Source: Limonium bicolor (Eukaryota; Streptophyta; Magnoliopsida; Caryophyllales; Plumbaginaceae). From it: 64,000 nucleotides of DNA. Every line of letters starts with the position of its first letter. Positions within the stretch are counted from its first letter, which is position 1. The notes under the pieces are model-generated. The model did no database searches and was not told the DNA's origin. It was given only the letters and a program-made list of their open reading frames with translations. The stretch is from NCBI GenBank assembly GCA_023374045.1, contig CM041780.1, positions 168,140,085-168,204,084 on the forward strand, given 5' to 3'. The position numbers and the translations under genes are program-made. Positions 1 to 10,723 of this stretch are shown here, one piece after another.

Positions 1-879
1 AATTATAATTGTTTGGCAAAATTTCTCTTATTATCTTAAGGACTAAATCATAGCCTCAAAAGAACTCGTTTACCTGAAAATGCAAGGTTCTAATCAAGGT
101 TCAAGCATAATACGTGTAAACGGACGGTTTAGATATGAGAAATTATTTATGCATCTGAAAATACTAACTTATTAAATCATAATAAGCTTTCTCCAAATTT
201 ACGGCTTAATTAACCGATCTATTTGTCACCTGGTCTGATCAAAATAGACTTAACAAGCAATTTAATAAACTCATGTCATTTATTAAAAAGGCGAGAGATA
301 AGCTTTAATACGTAACAAACTGTATTTTAATAAACCAGTAAAAATATTGCATAATTAATACAAAAACATAATAACCGTTCCCAGAGTATAAATATTCTAG
401 CCTAACATATTAAATAGATAAACAGAAACAAGAGTAGTAGAAATCATCTGTAGTCACTCCTGCTCGCTCTGCTATTTTGTATACGTAAGGTTAGAGGTGA
501 ATATGGTGGAAAGTGAAATAAAAATGGAGAAGACGGGAGGAGAGAAATGAGGTGAACGTGTGATGTGTGGTGAAGTGGTACGGTGATGGATTGTATGGGT
601 GGTGGATGTATATTTGTGTGGTGAAGTTACGTGCGTTTATATAGGGAAAGGAAGAAGAGGAAGGAAGCAGATAAGGAACGCGTGAGGAATTGATTGAGGC
701 GGTGCAGCTCATTGATTGCTCATTTATTGCTTGCTTCATTGATTGCAGGGGGACAGAGCGTGCAGAGTAGATGGATAAATTGAAGACAGTGGACGAGTTG
801 CAGAAGTCGGCGAAGGCAAGTTGCAGACGGCGCGAGGAAGAAGAAGAAAACTGTTCGCGTTCAGATCTGGATTTTTACA
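1..879. other. AT-rich stretch, no gene seen
   Basis: No reading frame here resembles a known protein. The first 480 bases are AT-rich. Bases 490-860 become purine-rich on the plus strand and lead into the GC-rich inverted-repeat block. Short open frames in this part are low in complexity and I do not support them as genes. Confidence 0.5.
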
Positions 880-905
880 CGCGTCCGCGTGGTGTCCTCC
901 TTGCT

Positions 906-1129
906 GTCCGCCTTAACTCAGGCGATTGCCTTGTGTGGTTCTTCTGTCCGCCTACGGTACCGCCCAGGGAGAGGCGGTTGCCTTGTGATGACCGCCTATG
1001 AGTCCGCCCAACATGGGGCGGTTGCATGTGAGGATTCCCTTACGTCCGCATGGCTCAACCGCATGTTATGGGGCGGTTGCCCCTTGGTGTCTTGTCCGCC
1101 TAACCCTAGGCGGTTGCAGGGGCGGACAC
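906..1129. repeat. Train of five short inverted-repeat (hairpin) modules
   Basis: Five GC-rich modules follow one another at about 906-930, 946-982, 989-1025, 1043-1080 and 1094-1129. Most have two direct arms of the type GTCCGCC / ACCGCCC followed by one inverted arm of the type GGCGGTTGC, so each can fold as a hairpin with alternative 5' partners. The block is much richer in GC than its flanks. The same arm order, with other arm sequences, recurs at 36.3 kb and 63.4 kb in LTR-like DNA, so this is probably also retrotransposon LTR or leader sequence, but no LTR ends were identified here. Confidence 0.6.
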
Positions 1130-1723
1130 ACCTTGTTGTGTGCTCCTCGCGTGACTCTCTTCTACCGGCTCTAGATTCTTCGGTTGGACTCCGTTTTCTG
1201 AGCCGTTTGCGTCTATGCGTTCGTCTCTTTGTCTACTTTACTCCCAGCTTGGTTTTCCTCATGTTAAACCAATAATTTTGTGAGATAAACAATAAAACAT
1301 AAACTAGAGGAAAACTAACCGAAATGGAGAAATGAGCAAGAAAAGTGATAATATATTATATGAAATACACCTATAAATCATGCTCATTTAGACACTTATC
1401 AGTTAACTTCAAAACTATTCCAGATAAGCATAACTTCGTCAATTATCAAATATCTCAATCAATAGAGAGTTAAACAATTAGACTATTGGAGTATACATCC
1501 AACTCTAGAAAAAAAAGCAAATATAAGCCGAGAGAAGCAAATTACATACATCCGAAATAAGGAAAGCGCCAACTAAAAATCACTTGATTGCAGGCAGCAA
1601 AGTTGCTCTGGAAATATAACAATTCCAACATTAATATTTATAAAAGAAAAGTCATGCAGAGATGTACTCACGATAAACATCAAACAATAAGTAATCAGAA
1701 TGATCCATACGGAGAGAACATAC

Positions 1724-2080
1724 GAAAGAGCAAGAACCTTGAGGACAAAGAAATAGCATGTCAGAACAGCGTTCATTGGATCTTTTGATAAAAACTTGAA
1801 AAGTATAAACAATGAAAACAGCATGGCACTTCCAACCAAAGGGAACCTCATAGCATGCCCCTTTGACATGGTCTCCTGCAAAAGCAAGCAATCAAGAACT
1901 TGGCAGGGTTAAACTCGCACACTTGCAAAGAATCAGTCACAACAACCAGAAGAAATGCTCTTACAGTAGGGGGTGATGCCTTCACGGACCGATAGCAACC
2001 AACATAAACTGTAATGCAGGCACTCAATACAACATTCGGATTTGGATTTACTTTCATAAAAAGAGGAGCCAAACTTAACC
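1724..2080 (-). pseudogene. Signal peptide peptidase (SPP) gene fragment, two exons
   Basis: Two exons match the N-terminal part of plant signal peptide peptidase, the intramembrane aspartyl protease of the ER that clears signal peptides. Exon A (2080 to 1965) starts after TTTGCAG and encodes LAPLFMKVNPNPNVV and TVYVGCYRSVK, ending ..PPT at a GTAAGA donor. Exon B (1875 to 1724) starts after TTTTGCAG and encodes ETMSKGHAMRFPLVGSAM and FLSKDPMNAVLT, ending at a GTATGT donor. The exons join in phase. The exon for the first residues is not seen upstream, and no exon with the catalytic YD and GxGD motifs follows down to base 1, so this cannot be an active protease as it stands. One block reads VLKVLALS, differing slightly from the family. 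It could be a truncated pseudogene or a gene fragment captured by a transposon; the rest may lie outside the window, though the next introns would have to be long. Confidence 0.75.
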
Positions 2081-2540
2081 CTGCAAATATACAACATCCA
2101 GAAGCATCACTACATCACTCTTTAGAGAGATTGTTGAAAAAAATAATGAGTTCAAATTATCAGACACTGGAAAGTTAAATTACATTGCATATTTTCAATT
2201 CTAGTAGTAACATTAACTTTATGATTAAAAAAACTGAAGGTAACGGAATTGCCTATACATAAAGATAAATCAAACCCACACAATGAAAGGAATGTATAAA
2301 ACTAAGAAGACAGAGCACAAGCAAAAACTGAAGCAATATCTGAATTTTCCACAAAAAAAAGAAATTCAAAACAAAACTACTAATGCAATTTCAAATCACC
2401 AACAAGAACACAATGAATAGAATTAATTAATCAGAATACAACATGCTCAATAGATTAACAAAAGTAGAGGAGCTATGTATTGTACCTTGCTTTGATTATG
2501 TAATGTACAATTGCATTGGTTATGGAATGAAATGCAATCC

Positions 2541-2980
2541 CGGTTCACTCTGGTGTGCAGCGAGCAGCAGTTCCAAATTTATCTCTACAGAGGTGCAAGC
2601 AAACAGAAGAAGAGAAAGAAATGGTGTAGAGTATGTATGTTCCTTATCGCCAGTTAGGGTTGCAATCTTCACATGGTGGGACAGGAAAAAATCAAAAGCT
2701 TTTATTGTTATAATCACCATAGAGCAGAAGATAAGTTCGATTATATTACCGGTTCTGGAATGACTGTATCGATACCGGTTCAATCTGGTGTGCAGCGAGT
2801 AGCATTTCCAAATTTATCTATGCAGAGGCACAAGAAAACAGATGAAGAGATTAAAATGGTGCAGAGTATGTATGTTCCTTATCACCTGTTAGGGTTGCTA
2901 TCTTCACAAAGTGTGACAGAAAAAAATCAAAAACTTCTATTATTATAATCACCAGAGAGCAAAAGATAAGTTCGATTATA
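2541..2980 (-). repeat. Tandem duplication of a noncoding exon-like block
   Basis: Two copies of a block lie 235 bp apart, at about 2541-2745 and 2776-2980. Both contain CGGTTCA..CTGGTGTGCAGCGAG, a GTATGTATGTTCCTTATC stretch and an AGATAAGTTCGATTATA stretch. On the minus strand a block ends CCAGAACCG followed by GTAATA, a plausible splice donor upstream of the SPP exons. The same kind of sequence occurs at 48.34-48.60 kb just upstream of the hAT transposase coding region, also duplicated, also ending in a CCG/GTA donor-like site. Confidence 0.65.
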
Positions 2981-3064
2981 AACGGTCATGGTACAGTAGC
3001 GCAATTAACATAGGATAATTAGATTATAGACGGTCATGGTACAGTAGCGCAATTAACATAGGAA
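2974..3064. repeat. 48-bp tandem duplication
   Basis: The motif CGGTCATGGTACAGTAGCGC followed by AATTAACATAGGA occurs twice, starting at 2983 and 3031, inside two adjacent units of about 48 bp that begin GATTATA. It abuts the larger duplication just upstream. Confidence 0.85.
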
Positions 3065-3539
3065 TGATTTCAGTTTTATCTTTACTTATCTCTAAATCCC
3101 CTATAATTAGAGAACCTGATGGACCCCAGTATTTGATGGACCCTATAATTAGATAATGATGCAGCTTCTCAGTATCGCTACAAGATGTAAGACAGTCAAA
3201 GACCATATATCATATGTAATTAACAATTAAGTAAAAAACTATATGATTCATTGAGAGATCAGCCAACTAATACACCATCTTCCCAGTCTTAAAATAAAAC
3301 CAAGATTATTACAATTAAAGTAATAAAATACAGAAGTTTGCGTACATTGACATCCACATCCTTGAAAAACATAGTTAGAAGATGAGTATTTCATAGTTTT
3401 GAGAGCAGACATTTCCATCGGCGGTGATATTACTCCAACAGAGGCAGTGGAAGTTTAAATAAAATGATCGAAGTCGCCTATCTTGAAATCCATTTAAATA
3501 ATTAAGCCTATTGTTTACTTTCTACGTTTCAAATTTATA

Positions 3540-3764
3540 CTCCCTCCGTTCAACAATAACTGTCATTTAGAAACTTGCACACTTTAAGAAAAGTAGGACA
3601 ATGACGCATGTGCCCCTACTTTTTACTTTTCCATTTAGATAATAATTACTTTTATATTGAATAGTAGGGGTAAAAGTGGAAAGAAGTGTGTCAAAAAGCT
3701 AGAATGACAGATATTTTTGAACAAGAATCACATCCTAAAACGACAGATTAATGAACGGAGGGAG
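3540..3764. mobile_element. Stowaway-type MITE (225 bp)
   Basis: The element begins CTCCCTCCGTTC and ends GAACGGAGGGAG, giving the CTCCCTCCGT terminal inverted repeat of plant Tc1/mariner-derived Stowaway MITEs. It is flanked by the expected TA dinucleotide on both sides (3538-3539 and 3765-3766). It has no coding capacity. A related copy lies in the opposite orientation at 18302-18531. Confidence 0.9.
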
Positions 3765-4800
3765 TATCAAGTTGAAGATAAGTTTAGATTGATTACTGAA
3801 TAGATATATTTGTTAAATGAGAGGGAGAATGTATAATATGAAGTAATCGGTTAACATAGGTGTGTAAAGGAGACAGCATAACATTTGGAATTGCAGATAG
3901 ACCAGACAAAGCTAGCTAGCGATCCACTTATTTAATCATGGACAGATGAACGGAGGTGGAAGAAAAAATCCACCGCCTGATGGAGGGTGATGAACTATAG
4001 CAAGAGCGAGAACAATATATTCCAACAAATCAAAATTTAAAATCAACCTTTCAACAAACAACAAATTATTAGATCGTATGACCCTGAATTGAATAAAAAC
4101 CGGTAGTCCAACTGGAAAGAAACTTACAAGCATGACCAGTAAAGCAAACCGCAAAGCATTGATTATGGGAAACTGCATATTGTATTAATCTCAGTAATCA
4201 GATTTATAAAGATGGAAAACCATTGTACAATATATTCATTCATTTGGTTTCTGGTGTTGCCACAAACTGCTAGGCTGAACTATTAAGTGGAGATTACACT
4301 GCAGAAGATAGATGAGCAGGAGTAAAAGAAGATAGATGTCCTGTAATGAACTTTGACCATACAGATACGTTTGATATATAATCTCTTCATGTGAATTATT
4401 TGTAATTTGAATGTAGATGTCAAGATAATCGAGCATAATTTCATAAGTGCAACTCAATTCATTGAACAAAGAACACGAAGAACAGAGATCATCTGGACAC
4501 ACCCACCCACCCATTGCAATCAAGTGATGTTCTATTTGTTTCGTCACGTTCTATTAGGCGGAGATGTTTGATTTATGCTTATACTGAGCAAGCAGTTGCC
4601 AAAAGCAACTCTGGAAACGGCTACCAATCAACAGATGTACAACATACGGGGAAATTTCAGCATTGCACATTTAACCAGACAGATTCTCCCCACAGTAACC
4701 AGACAACGCACAAATAATTGATGTTATAATATAGAAGAAAACCTAATCTGGAAATTAACTATACAAATACAAGTAATATACTCACCTGATAGAATACTCG
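3765..4800. other. AT-rich stretch without a recognised gene
   Basis: Nothing firm. On the minus strand near 4125-4172 a short exon-like segment after ATATGCAG encodes FPIINALRFALLVML and ends at a GTAAGT donor. It is hydrophobic and could be a small exon, but I do not recognise it. Confidence 0.3.
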
Positions 4801-4812
4801 AATGTCTCGTGT

Positions 4813-4959
4813 TCATACATGGCGTGTTAACTGTGAATGTGATGCAACTGTCTCACGTATCGTCTTCGCAAGCCTGTCCAGCTGATCTACATGAGAGTGA
4901 ATTTGTTGCTTCAAGGATGAAAACAATGAGCAATCAGTGGGGCTAGCAGCAGCGACAAT
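4813..4959 (-). other. Unrecognised exon-like frame, helical C-terminal peptide
   Basis: An open frame of 48 codons encodes SLKQQIHSHVDQLDRLAKTI near its middle and stops with TGA at 4813-4815. The charge and leucine pattern suggests an amphipathic or coiled-coil helix, and the codons look like real coding sequence, but I do not recognise the family. There is no good start codon, so it would have to be the last exon of a spliced minus-strand gene. It may equally be a chance frame. Confidence 0.25.
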
Positions 4960-5501
4960 TCAAAAGTTTCTAACCCTAATTCATTGAATATGTTGAAATC
5001 AAGTGTCAAATTCTACGCTTTCTTCATTTGCACTTCTAAATGTCTCTTTCATAGCAGTAGTCGCTATTTGCGTTCATGAGAGAAGATGGGAGTTGAAATC
5101 GTGTGATTTCCTCACTAGAAGATGAGGGGCCACAATAATGAGTTTTCCCTATTTGCGTTCATGAGAGAAGACGGGAGGCGACAGACAGTGAGGGACTTTT
5201 AGGAGAAACAGTTTTAACTTTTTAACAGTCCAACACTAGATAAAGGGAGCGTTCGATCATGGCGTTTCACTTTTAATGTATTATGCTGCCATGTGTCATT
5301 TAACGACAGGCTTAATGTAGGTAAAGCCCCACCACAATTCCAGTTGTCCTAACCCCATATGTTAACCACAGTAGCATTTATAGGACTTTATAGAATCACA
5401 GGTTTTGCTGCGTTATAGAACGGACCCAAAAACGTGCAATGTTTATGTTTATGTATTTTTATTTTAACTACAATAAGTGTTATTAATTTATGTGTTGCCA
5501 T

Positions 5502-7313
5502 TTAAGTGTTGTAACAGATTGATCCTGCAGTAGTGATGTTCTCCTGTAGTTTCTTCCCTTTGAAATCTGCAGCCAAGAGATCTACTAGTGCCATGTTTTT
5601 TTTTTGATAGTTAGTACTACCCCGTACTAACGCCTGGGGAGGCGCTTCGCACAGAAGCGGCAAACCGGTAGGTTTACCTATCATCTACTAGTGCCATGTA
5701 TATGAGTAACCCAGCCGACACCGCGTTCAGCACTCCTTCCACTATGAGTGAGGTTGGACTGTTTTGTTTGTAAACATGTTGTAGAAGGATCCCTAGTATA
5801 ATTCCAGATGGAGTTGTGATGGAGAAGAAAAATACCATTGTTGCCTTCAATTTTAACCCGTAGTCCGCCTGCTTGTAGATCAGATTGCAATAAATCAGTA
5901 GATGGAAATTTTAATTAACCTTAATTATACCGTCCTATTTGATTATAACTCTTTTACTAAATGGTGCAATTGAATGAAGTAAGATTGAATTTAACCAATG
6001 TAGGTAGATTAACAGATTTCTATTTAAGTTACCTGAACAATGCAACCACCAAGACCCATCCCTTCGAATAGCTGATGGAAGCAAATGGCTGCATAAGCGG
6101 TTTAATGGTGCACACATTATCTGATGCCCCCATTGAAAGCCCAATCACGACCGAATGCACTACAATCCCCAATTCCAATACCTGGAATGAATGGTACCAT
6201 CTTAAGTTAGTAACAAGTACCGCACGTTTGTGAGATCCTCTTGTGTTGTTTATTGAAATTTTGATATGCAGAAAACAATTATTAATTTTATGTATTTATT
6301 AGTTAGATTAGTTATGAATAAATTCAAATTTATTTAAAAAGTTGATGAAACTTTTTTTAGCTCTACATAATTAGTCATGCAAATAGATACTATATAATGA
6401 AAAGTAACAAAAGACTGAAACAACAAGACTTTTTAATATTTTTTAATTTTCTATTGTTAATAATATTATAAAATTATTTATTAACATATATATAGTCATA
6501 TGTCAATATGTTTAGATATTATTTATTTACTAACCTTCTCAAAATTGATCACATACAAAGTTTTTAACCATAAATTAAATCCTCAATTACTATCTATATT
6601 GGACGTTATCGATATAATTATTAACTTTAAAAAATAACTACCTGAGCCACAACACGATGCTTCAACAAGTTGCTTCTTTTCAACCGCAGTGTATGCCCAT
6701 GCCCATGACTTTCCTGATGATTCTCGCCTCCATAATTCTCCTCATCACCATGATCAAGATCAATACCACCCTCATTCTTCTCATCATCGTCATCAACACC
6801 AACGCTAGTCGTACCACGGCGGTTCACTTTCGAGTTCGAGTAGTAAGACAGCGCAAACGTATCCATCATCATTGTCAAATAAACCGACACCATAGTTATA
6901 AGAGGAGTAATCGGGTAAATCCTCCACGGTCTCTTCGGTAAGCAAAAAGAAGTCAAGTCATTCCACGAATCCGGCATGACGTGCATGAATCCGGTCGCAA
7001 TGATCACACCCGACGCAAATGCTTTCACCAACGAGAAAAGATCCTTCTCAGGTCCAAGCGCCGGTACCGCCTTTGAGAATAACGGTAAAGAAACACCCAC
7101 CATGCTCGCCACCAGTATGGCTCCGACACCGATGTAGTTCAGTGTCTTGGCTTTTGACCGGTCAATGCAGTTTGTTGAACCGCTGGTGTTGGATGTGGAT
7201 GTGACGCATTTGTTGTTGTGGGGTTGCGCTAGGGTTTGGTGAGATATGGAGAGGAGAATAATTAGTATGAGAGAGAGGAGCGGTTGTTGTCGGATTACTG
7301 TGGATCTCACCAT
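5502..7313 (-). pseudogene. ZIP-family zinc/iron transporter, disrupted
   Basis: Three exons encode a plant ZIP (ZRT/IRT-like) transporter, a plasma- or vacuole-membrane importer of Zn2+/Fe2+ with eight membrane spans. Exon 1 (7313-6642) opens with ATG in MVRSTVIRQQ, a likely signal peptide, TM1-3 and a variable loop with the metal-binding His motif HGHGH; the donor is CAG/GTAGTT. Exon 2 (6181-6033) has the TM4 signature HSVVIGLSMGAS and the TM5 signature FHQLFEGMGLGG, but these are in different frames: one base is missing after KPL, and the exon is 149 nt. Exon 3 (5868 to 5502) runs QADYGLKLKATMVFFFS to NAVSAGLLIYMALVD, is interrupted by an 86-bp SINE, resumes MALVDLLAADFKGKKLQ and stops with TAA, without a normal TM8. 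Frameshift, insertion and truncated C-terminus argue for a pseudogene; the intron borders are still canonical, so loss was recent. Confidence 0.85.
5597..5682 (-). mobile_element. SINE (short or 5'-truncated) inside the ZIP exon
   Basis: An 86-bp insert is flanked by 17-bp direct repeats (5580-5596 and 5683-5699, ATCTACTAGTGCCATGT). Read on the minus strand it begins GATAGGTAAACC, contains GCGCCTCCCCAGGCG and ends CTAACTATC followed by about ten A. Long target duplications plus a 3' A tail are the marks of LINE-driven retroposition, and there is no coding capacity. It duplicates the codons for YMALVD and splits the ZIP exon. No clear Pol III A and B boxes are visible, so it may be a 5'-truncated copy. 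Confidence 0.8.
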
Positions 7314-8266
7314 TGTTAATGATATGATAGAGTGATGGAAATTGAAAAGCAAGGCTGAGGAGTCTGTTTGTGTGTCTGCTGATGAAACTGACTGCAGGGG
7401 AGAGTGCTCTTACGACGAAGTATTTATATACAGAAAATTGAAGGAGACATTGGTGAAGGTGTTGCGAGAGTGGGGAGAAGCTTGTGTATGACTTGTGTGG
7501 AGTGTGCCGGGACTTGGAGTGAGATCGGAGGCGCTTGCGCCCTGACATGTCCTCCAAATTCTTAATTGTGTCGAGGTACATGTGGCAACGAAACCAGTAG
7601 AGAAATTACAAGCTTACTTGTAACTAATTTGCTCCAAAATCGAAAAAAAATATATTTCATAAGAATTGACAATAGTTTAAAAAATGACATTTAACATCAT
7701 GAACAAGTTTCAACAACTTCTTCTAAGAACATTTAAACAAATGGGAGCGGATTTCGTCAAACATCATACTAATGGGTGTAATTTTTCAAAAAAAAAAATT
7801 ATAGTTTTTTGTCGAAAGATACCAAACCATATTATATCAATGGCAAAGCGACATTACATAATCAGGTATTGTCCATCCAAAACCCATCTAAACTACCATT
7901 TCTTCCCATATTTGTTAAGATATGTGTCACCACATAAAACACCATAAAACCTTCCTAAAACATGTACATAACCTCAAAATATCAACCTAAAAAAAATTAT
8001 AGCTATATACTAGTAGCTTTTAAGAAATTTTATGCGAAGATATTAAAACAATTACTTTTAGTTTCACCGGTACTAATATTGCTTTACTTTAATAATGGAT
8101 ATATACAGTATTATATGAACTTATACGAATATATTTTGTAGCGAATTACAGCATGTAATTGTAAATGTTCATTACATATACTTTATTTTTTTCACATATA
8201 ACTAATATCAAAATATGAAAAACTGTATGTCATCGTATTTTCATATAAATTTTGCAAACGTGAATG
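7314..8266. other. Upstream region of the ZIP pseudogene, AT-rich
   Basis: The first 250 bp should hold the promoter and 5' leader of the ZIP gene. The rest is strongly AT-rich. I see no gene or clear repeat. Confidence 0.4.
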
Positions 8267-9820
8267 TTTTTTTTTTTTTGTAAAATGGGTAAATATATTA
8301 ATAAGGAAAGGTAACTGTACAGAGGGATATATAGTTACCTATATATCGAGTAGCAACGAGATATACAAAAGTGGCAACGGGAAGTATGAGACAAAAACTT
8401 CCATGGTGCCATATACTAAAAAGGCTCAGAGCCTACAAAATGGGGTCAAAAGGAGAGGGGTAAATACAAAATCAGGGGGACCTATGAGCTCATGACCCTC
8501 TCTAACCATTCAAAATCTCTAATAGAATCTCTCATCTTCATTTCAATGACAGCATTCATTGCACGCTTGATGTCGGTGATGATACAAGCAGTATCCTTGG
8601 ATTGATTCGCCATAGCACACTTGCACCTCTCTATCCAGATGTAGTAGACCGCGCTGACCACGACCGCTCTTCTAGCCAGGTCTCTTGGATAGTTCCCTTT
8701 GCAATAACGGATGATCCACACTACACAGCTTCGTAGGCTTGTCCTATTCGTAGGGAGGCTAAGCCAATCACATAACACTAGTAAAAATCAATTTTTTAGT
8801 TACAAAGGTTCTTGTAATAATTTAATATCGTTATTATAGTTGTTATTAGTGACAAGAATTTCGTTACCAAAGATAGTACTAAAGAATTAAAAAAAATTGA
8901 GACTACAGTAACGATACACTTGTTACAAAACCATATCTTTAGTAACGATATAACTTTTAGTATCGAATAAAAGTCATTACAATAAATAAACTGATCTTTG
9001 GTTACGTCATCACGTGTAACGATATGTAACGACCTTTCTCATTACAATAAATTAAATTAGTAACGATTTTGATTTTTGGTAACGATTTTTTGTTGTTACC
9101 AAAAATCTATATTCTAGTAGTGTGTAAGTTCCCCCAGATCCTGCGAGAGAACCTGCAATCGAAAAAAAGATGGCGACTAGTCTCTGGAGCAATCTCACAG
9201 AGCCAACAACGGTTAGCAAGGTAAATACCCCATGATTGGAGTTTATCACATGTTTTCAGCTTGCCTTTAAGGGCAACCCATAAGATAAATTTAGTCTTGG
9301 GGGAAGACCAGGTCCTCCAGCAGATTTATACCAGGTAAAGGGGTTGGTGGAATTTAGAGTGTCATTGTAAAACCATGCTGACCCAGGGAGGAATAGGGTA
9401 GGAATCCATGAGAGAGGCAGCGTCAGCGATGGAACCACATTGCAAGATCCACCAATCCCTAGCCTGAATGGTGGATTTCCCTGACCAAGGGTCATCGCCC
9501 TTAATCTTAGTCGTCCAGATGTTGCCTCGAACTAGGAAGCGAGTATGAATCCACTGAATCCATAGCCGCTCAGGGTCGCTGGTAATGGAGGTGATGGTTT
9601 TGAGCAAGAAGCACATATTCCAATTATGGATATCTTTCAGAACAAGACCCCCACTACGCTTACTCATAGATATGGCGCTCCAAGCGACCGCTGGGGTAGA
9701 GTTTTGGAATTGATATCCCTGGACCAGAGGAAAGCTCGAAGCCTCTTAATGATGAGCGAGATGATATTCTTTGGGAGGATGATACATGACGACCGTAAAG
9801 GGTACTCCGGTGCCAGGTGG
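8267..9820 (-). mobile_element. LINE 3' fragment (non-LTR retrotransposon), decayed
   Basis: A run of 13 T at 8267-8279 is the A tail of a minus-strand LINE. Upstream of it (8482-8778) a frame encodes RRAVVVSAVYYIWIERCKC, the region after the zinc-binding domain of plant LINE ORF2. Beyond an inserted MITE the ORF2 C-terminal part continues: DPWSGKSTIQARDWWILQCG, SKRSGGLVLKDIHNWN, and farther up RLRAFLWSRDINS after IILPKNIISLI. Reading frames change several times, so it is inactive. It fades near 9.8 kb where a plus-strand LINE begins, which indicates 5' truncation. The exact 5' end and target duplication were not found. Confidence 0.8.
8776..9122. mobile_element. CACTA-type MITE inserted in the LINE fragment
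   Basis: This 347-bp segment begins CACTAGTAAAAATC and ends ATTCTAGTAGTG, the inverted CACTA termini of En/Spm-type elements. Its interior repeats TAACGAT / ATCGTTA motifs in both directions, as expected for subterminal binding sites. There is no coding capacity. It interrupts the LINE reading frame. The 3-bp target duplication is not clean (TAA on the left, TGT on the right). Confidence 0.75.
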
Positions 9821-10419
9821 CAACTATGTGGTGAGTCCTATCATTGGCGGGCCAAGCATGGGTGAATCGGAAAGTCCAGCCGCCGAATATATGGGGAATG
9901 AAGAGGAGCTGCAGGAAGTTAATGCCACAGTAATGCCAGTAGGTTCCAATGAAGGGGAGGTAGAAAGCCACCAGTTGGGATATGGAAAAGTATGTCAAGC
10001 AATAATGAGTATGGGGACAGGGGACCAAGGAAAGGACAAATGGAAGTTAGGTGTGCGGAAGGAATTCGCGACTGTCACGACAGTGAATGGTGATGTGAGA
10101 TCAACCATAATTTATTGTGGAAGTATTAAACTAGAAAAGTACGAGGAATGTCTGGGTACAGGTGATAAGACAGGGCTTTCTGTATGCCTACGACGAAAAC
10201 AGAGCCCCACCAAAAGCTAAAAGGCAATTATTAGGAAAAGAGGTAGGCTGTCTGACGGAGCTGCCTGGGGCCGACATCAGGAAAAGCTCAGAGGATTTAT
10301 TAAACTGCATGCACCAAGAGAGACATGCCACTAATGGGAATTTTGGTGGGCCAGGCCCTGAGGAGGAGAACATGCAAAGCCCAACATCGACCAACCCACT
10401 AATACAGAGAAATTTTTAA
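9786..10419 (+). pseudogene. LINE ORF1 remnant (C-terminal part)
   Basis: Open frames at 9786-10220 and 10162-10419 encode acidic, low-complexity protein such as SESPAAEYMGNEEELQ and KSSEDLLNCMHQ. No zinc knuckle is visible. I read it as the C-terminal tail of a LINE ORF1 because it lies directly upstream of ORF2 in the same orientation. The frame change near 10.2 kb and the absence of the RNA-binding part indicate 5' truncation and decay. The assignment rests mostly on position. Confidence 0.45.
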
Positions 10420-10723
10420 GTTGGCTTCGTAAGACTCCCAAACAATGGTAGACCCACTCCTATAGACGGTTCGTCTCCACCAGGTATTCAACTACATGTG
10501 GTTCTGTCCTCCCAAGAGTCACTGCCTAAAAATCGTGGCAGTACGCAACATCGATTTCGACCCAGAAGGAAGAGTTACGTCCCTGCCCGTATTTCCGCTG
10601 AAGCCAGAGCCTGTTTCAGATTTGGGCAACGGCTGAGAATACATTCACCCTACCCAAGGAAAACCTTAGCAAATCTAGACCGCTTGTTGAGGAAGAATAA
10701 AGATCGTAAAACCCAGAAACAGA

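Noticed and set aside
491..1275. Open frames on both strands in the first 1.3 kb
   Set aside because: Low-complexity translations without any domain; the GC-rich part is explained by the inverted-repeat train.
1573..2072. Reading the SPP exons as a full functional protease gene
   Set aside because: No exon with YD or GxGD catalytic motifs and no first exon could be found on either side.
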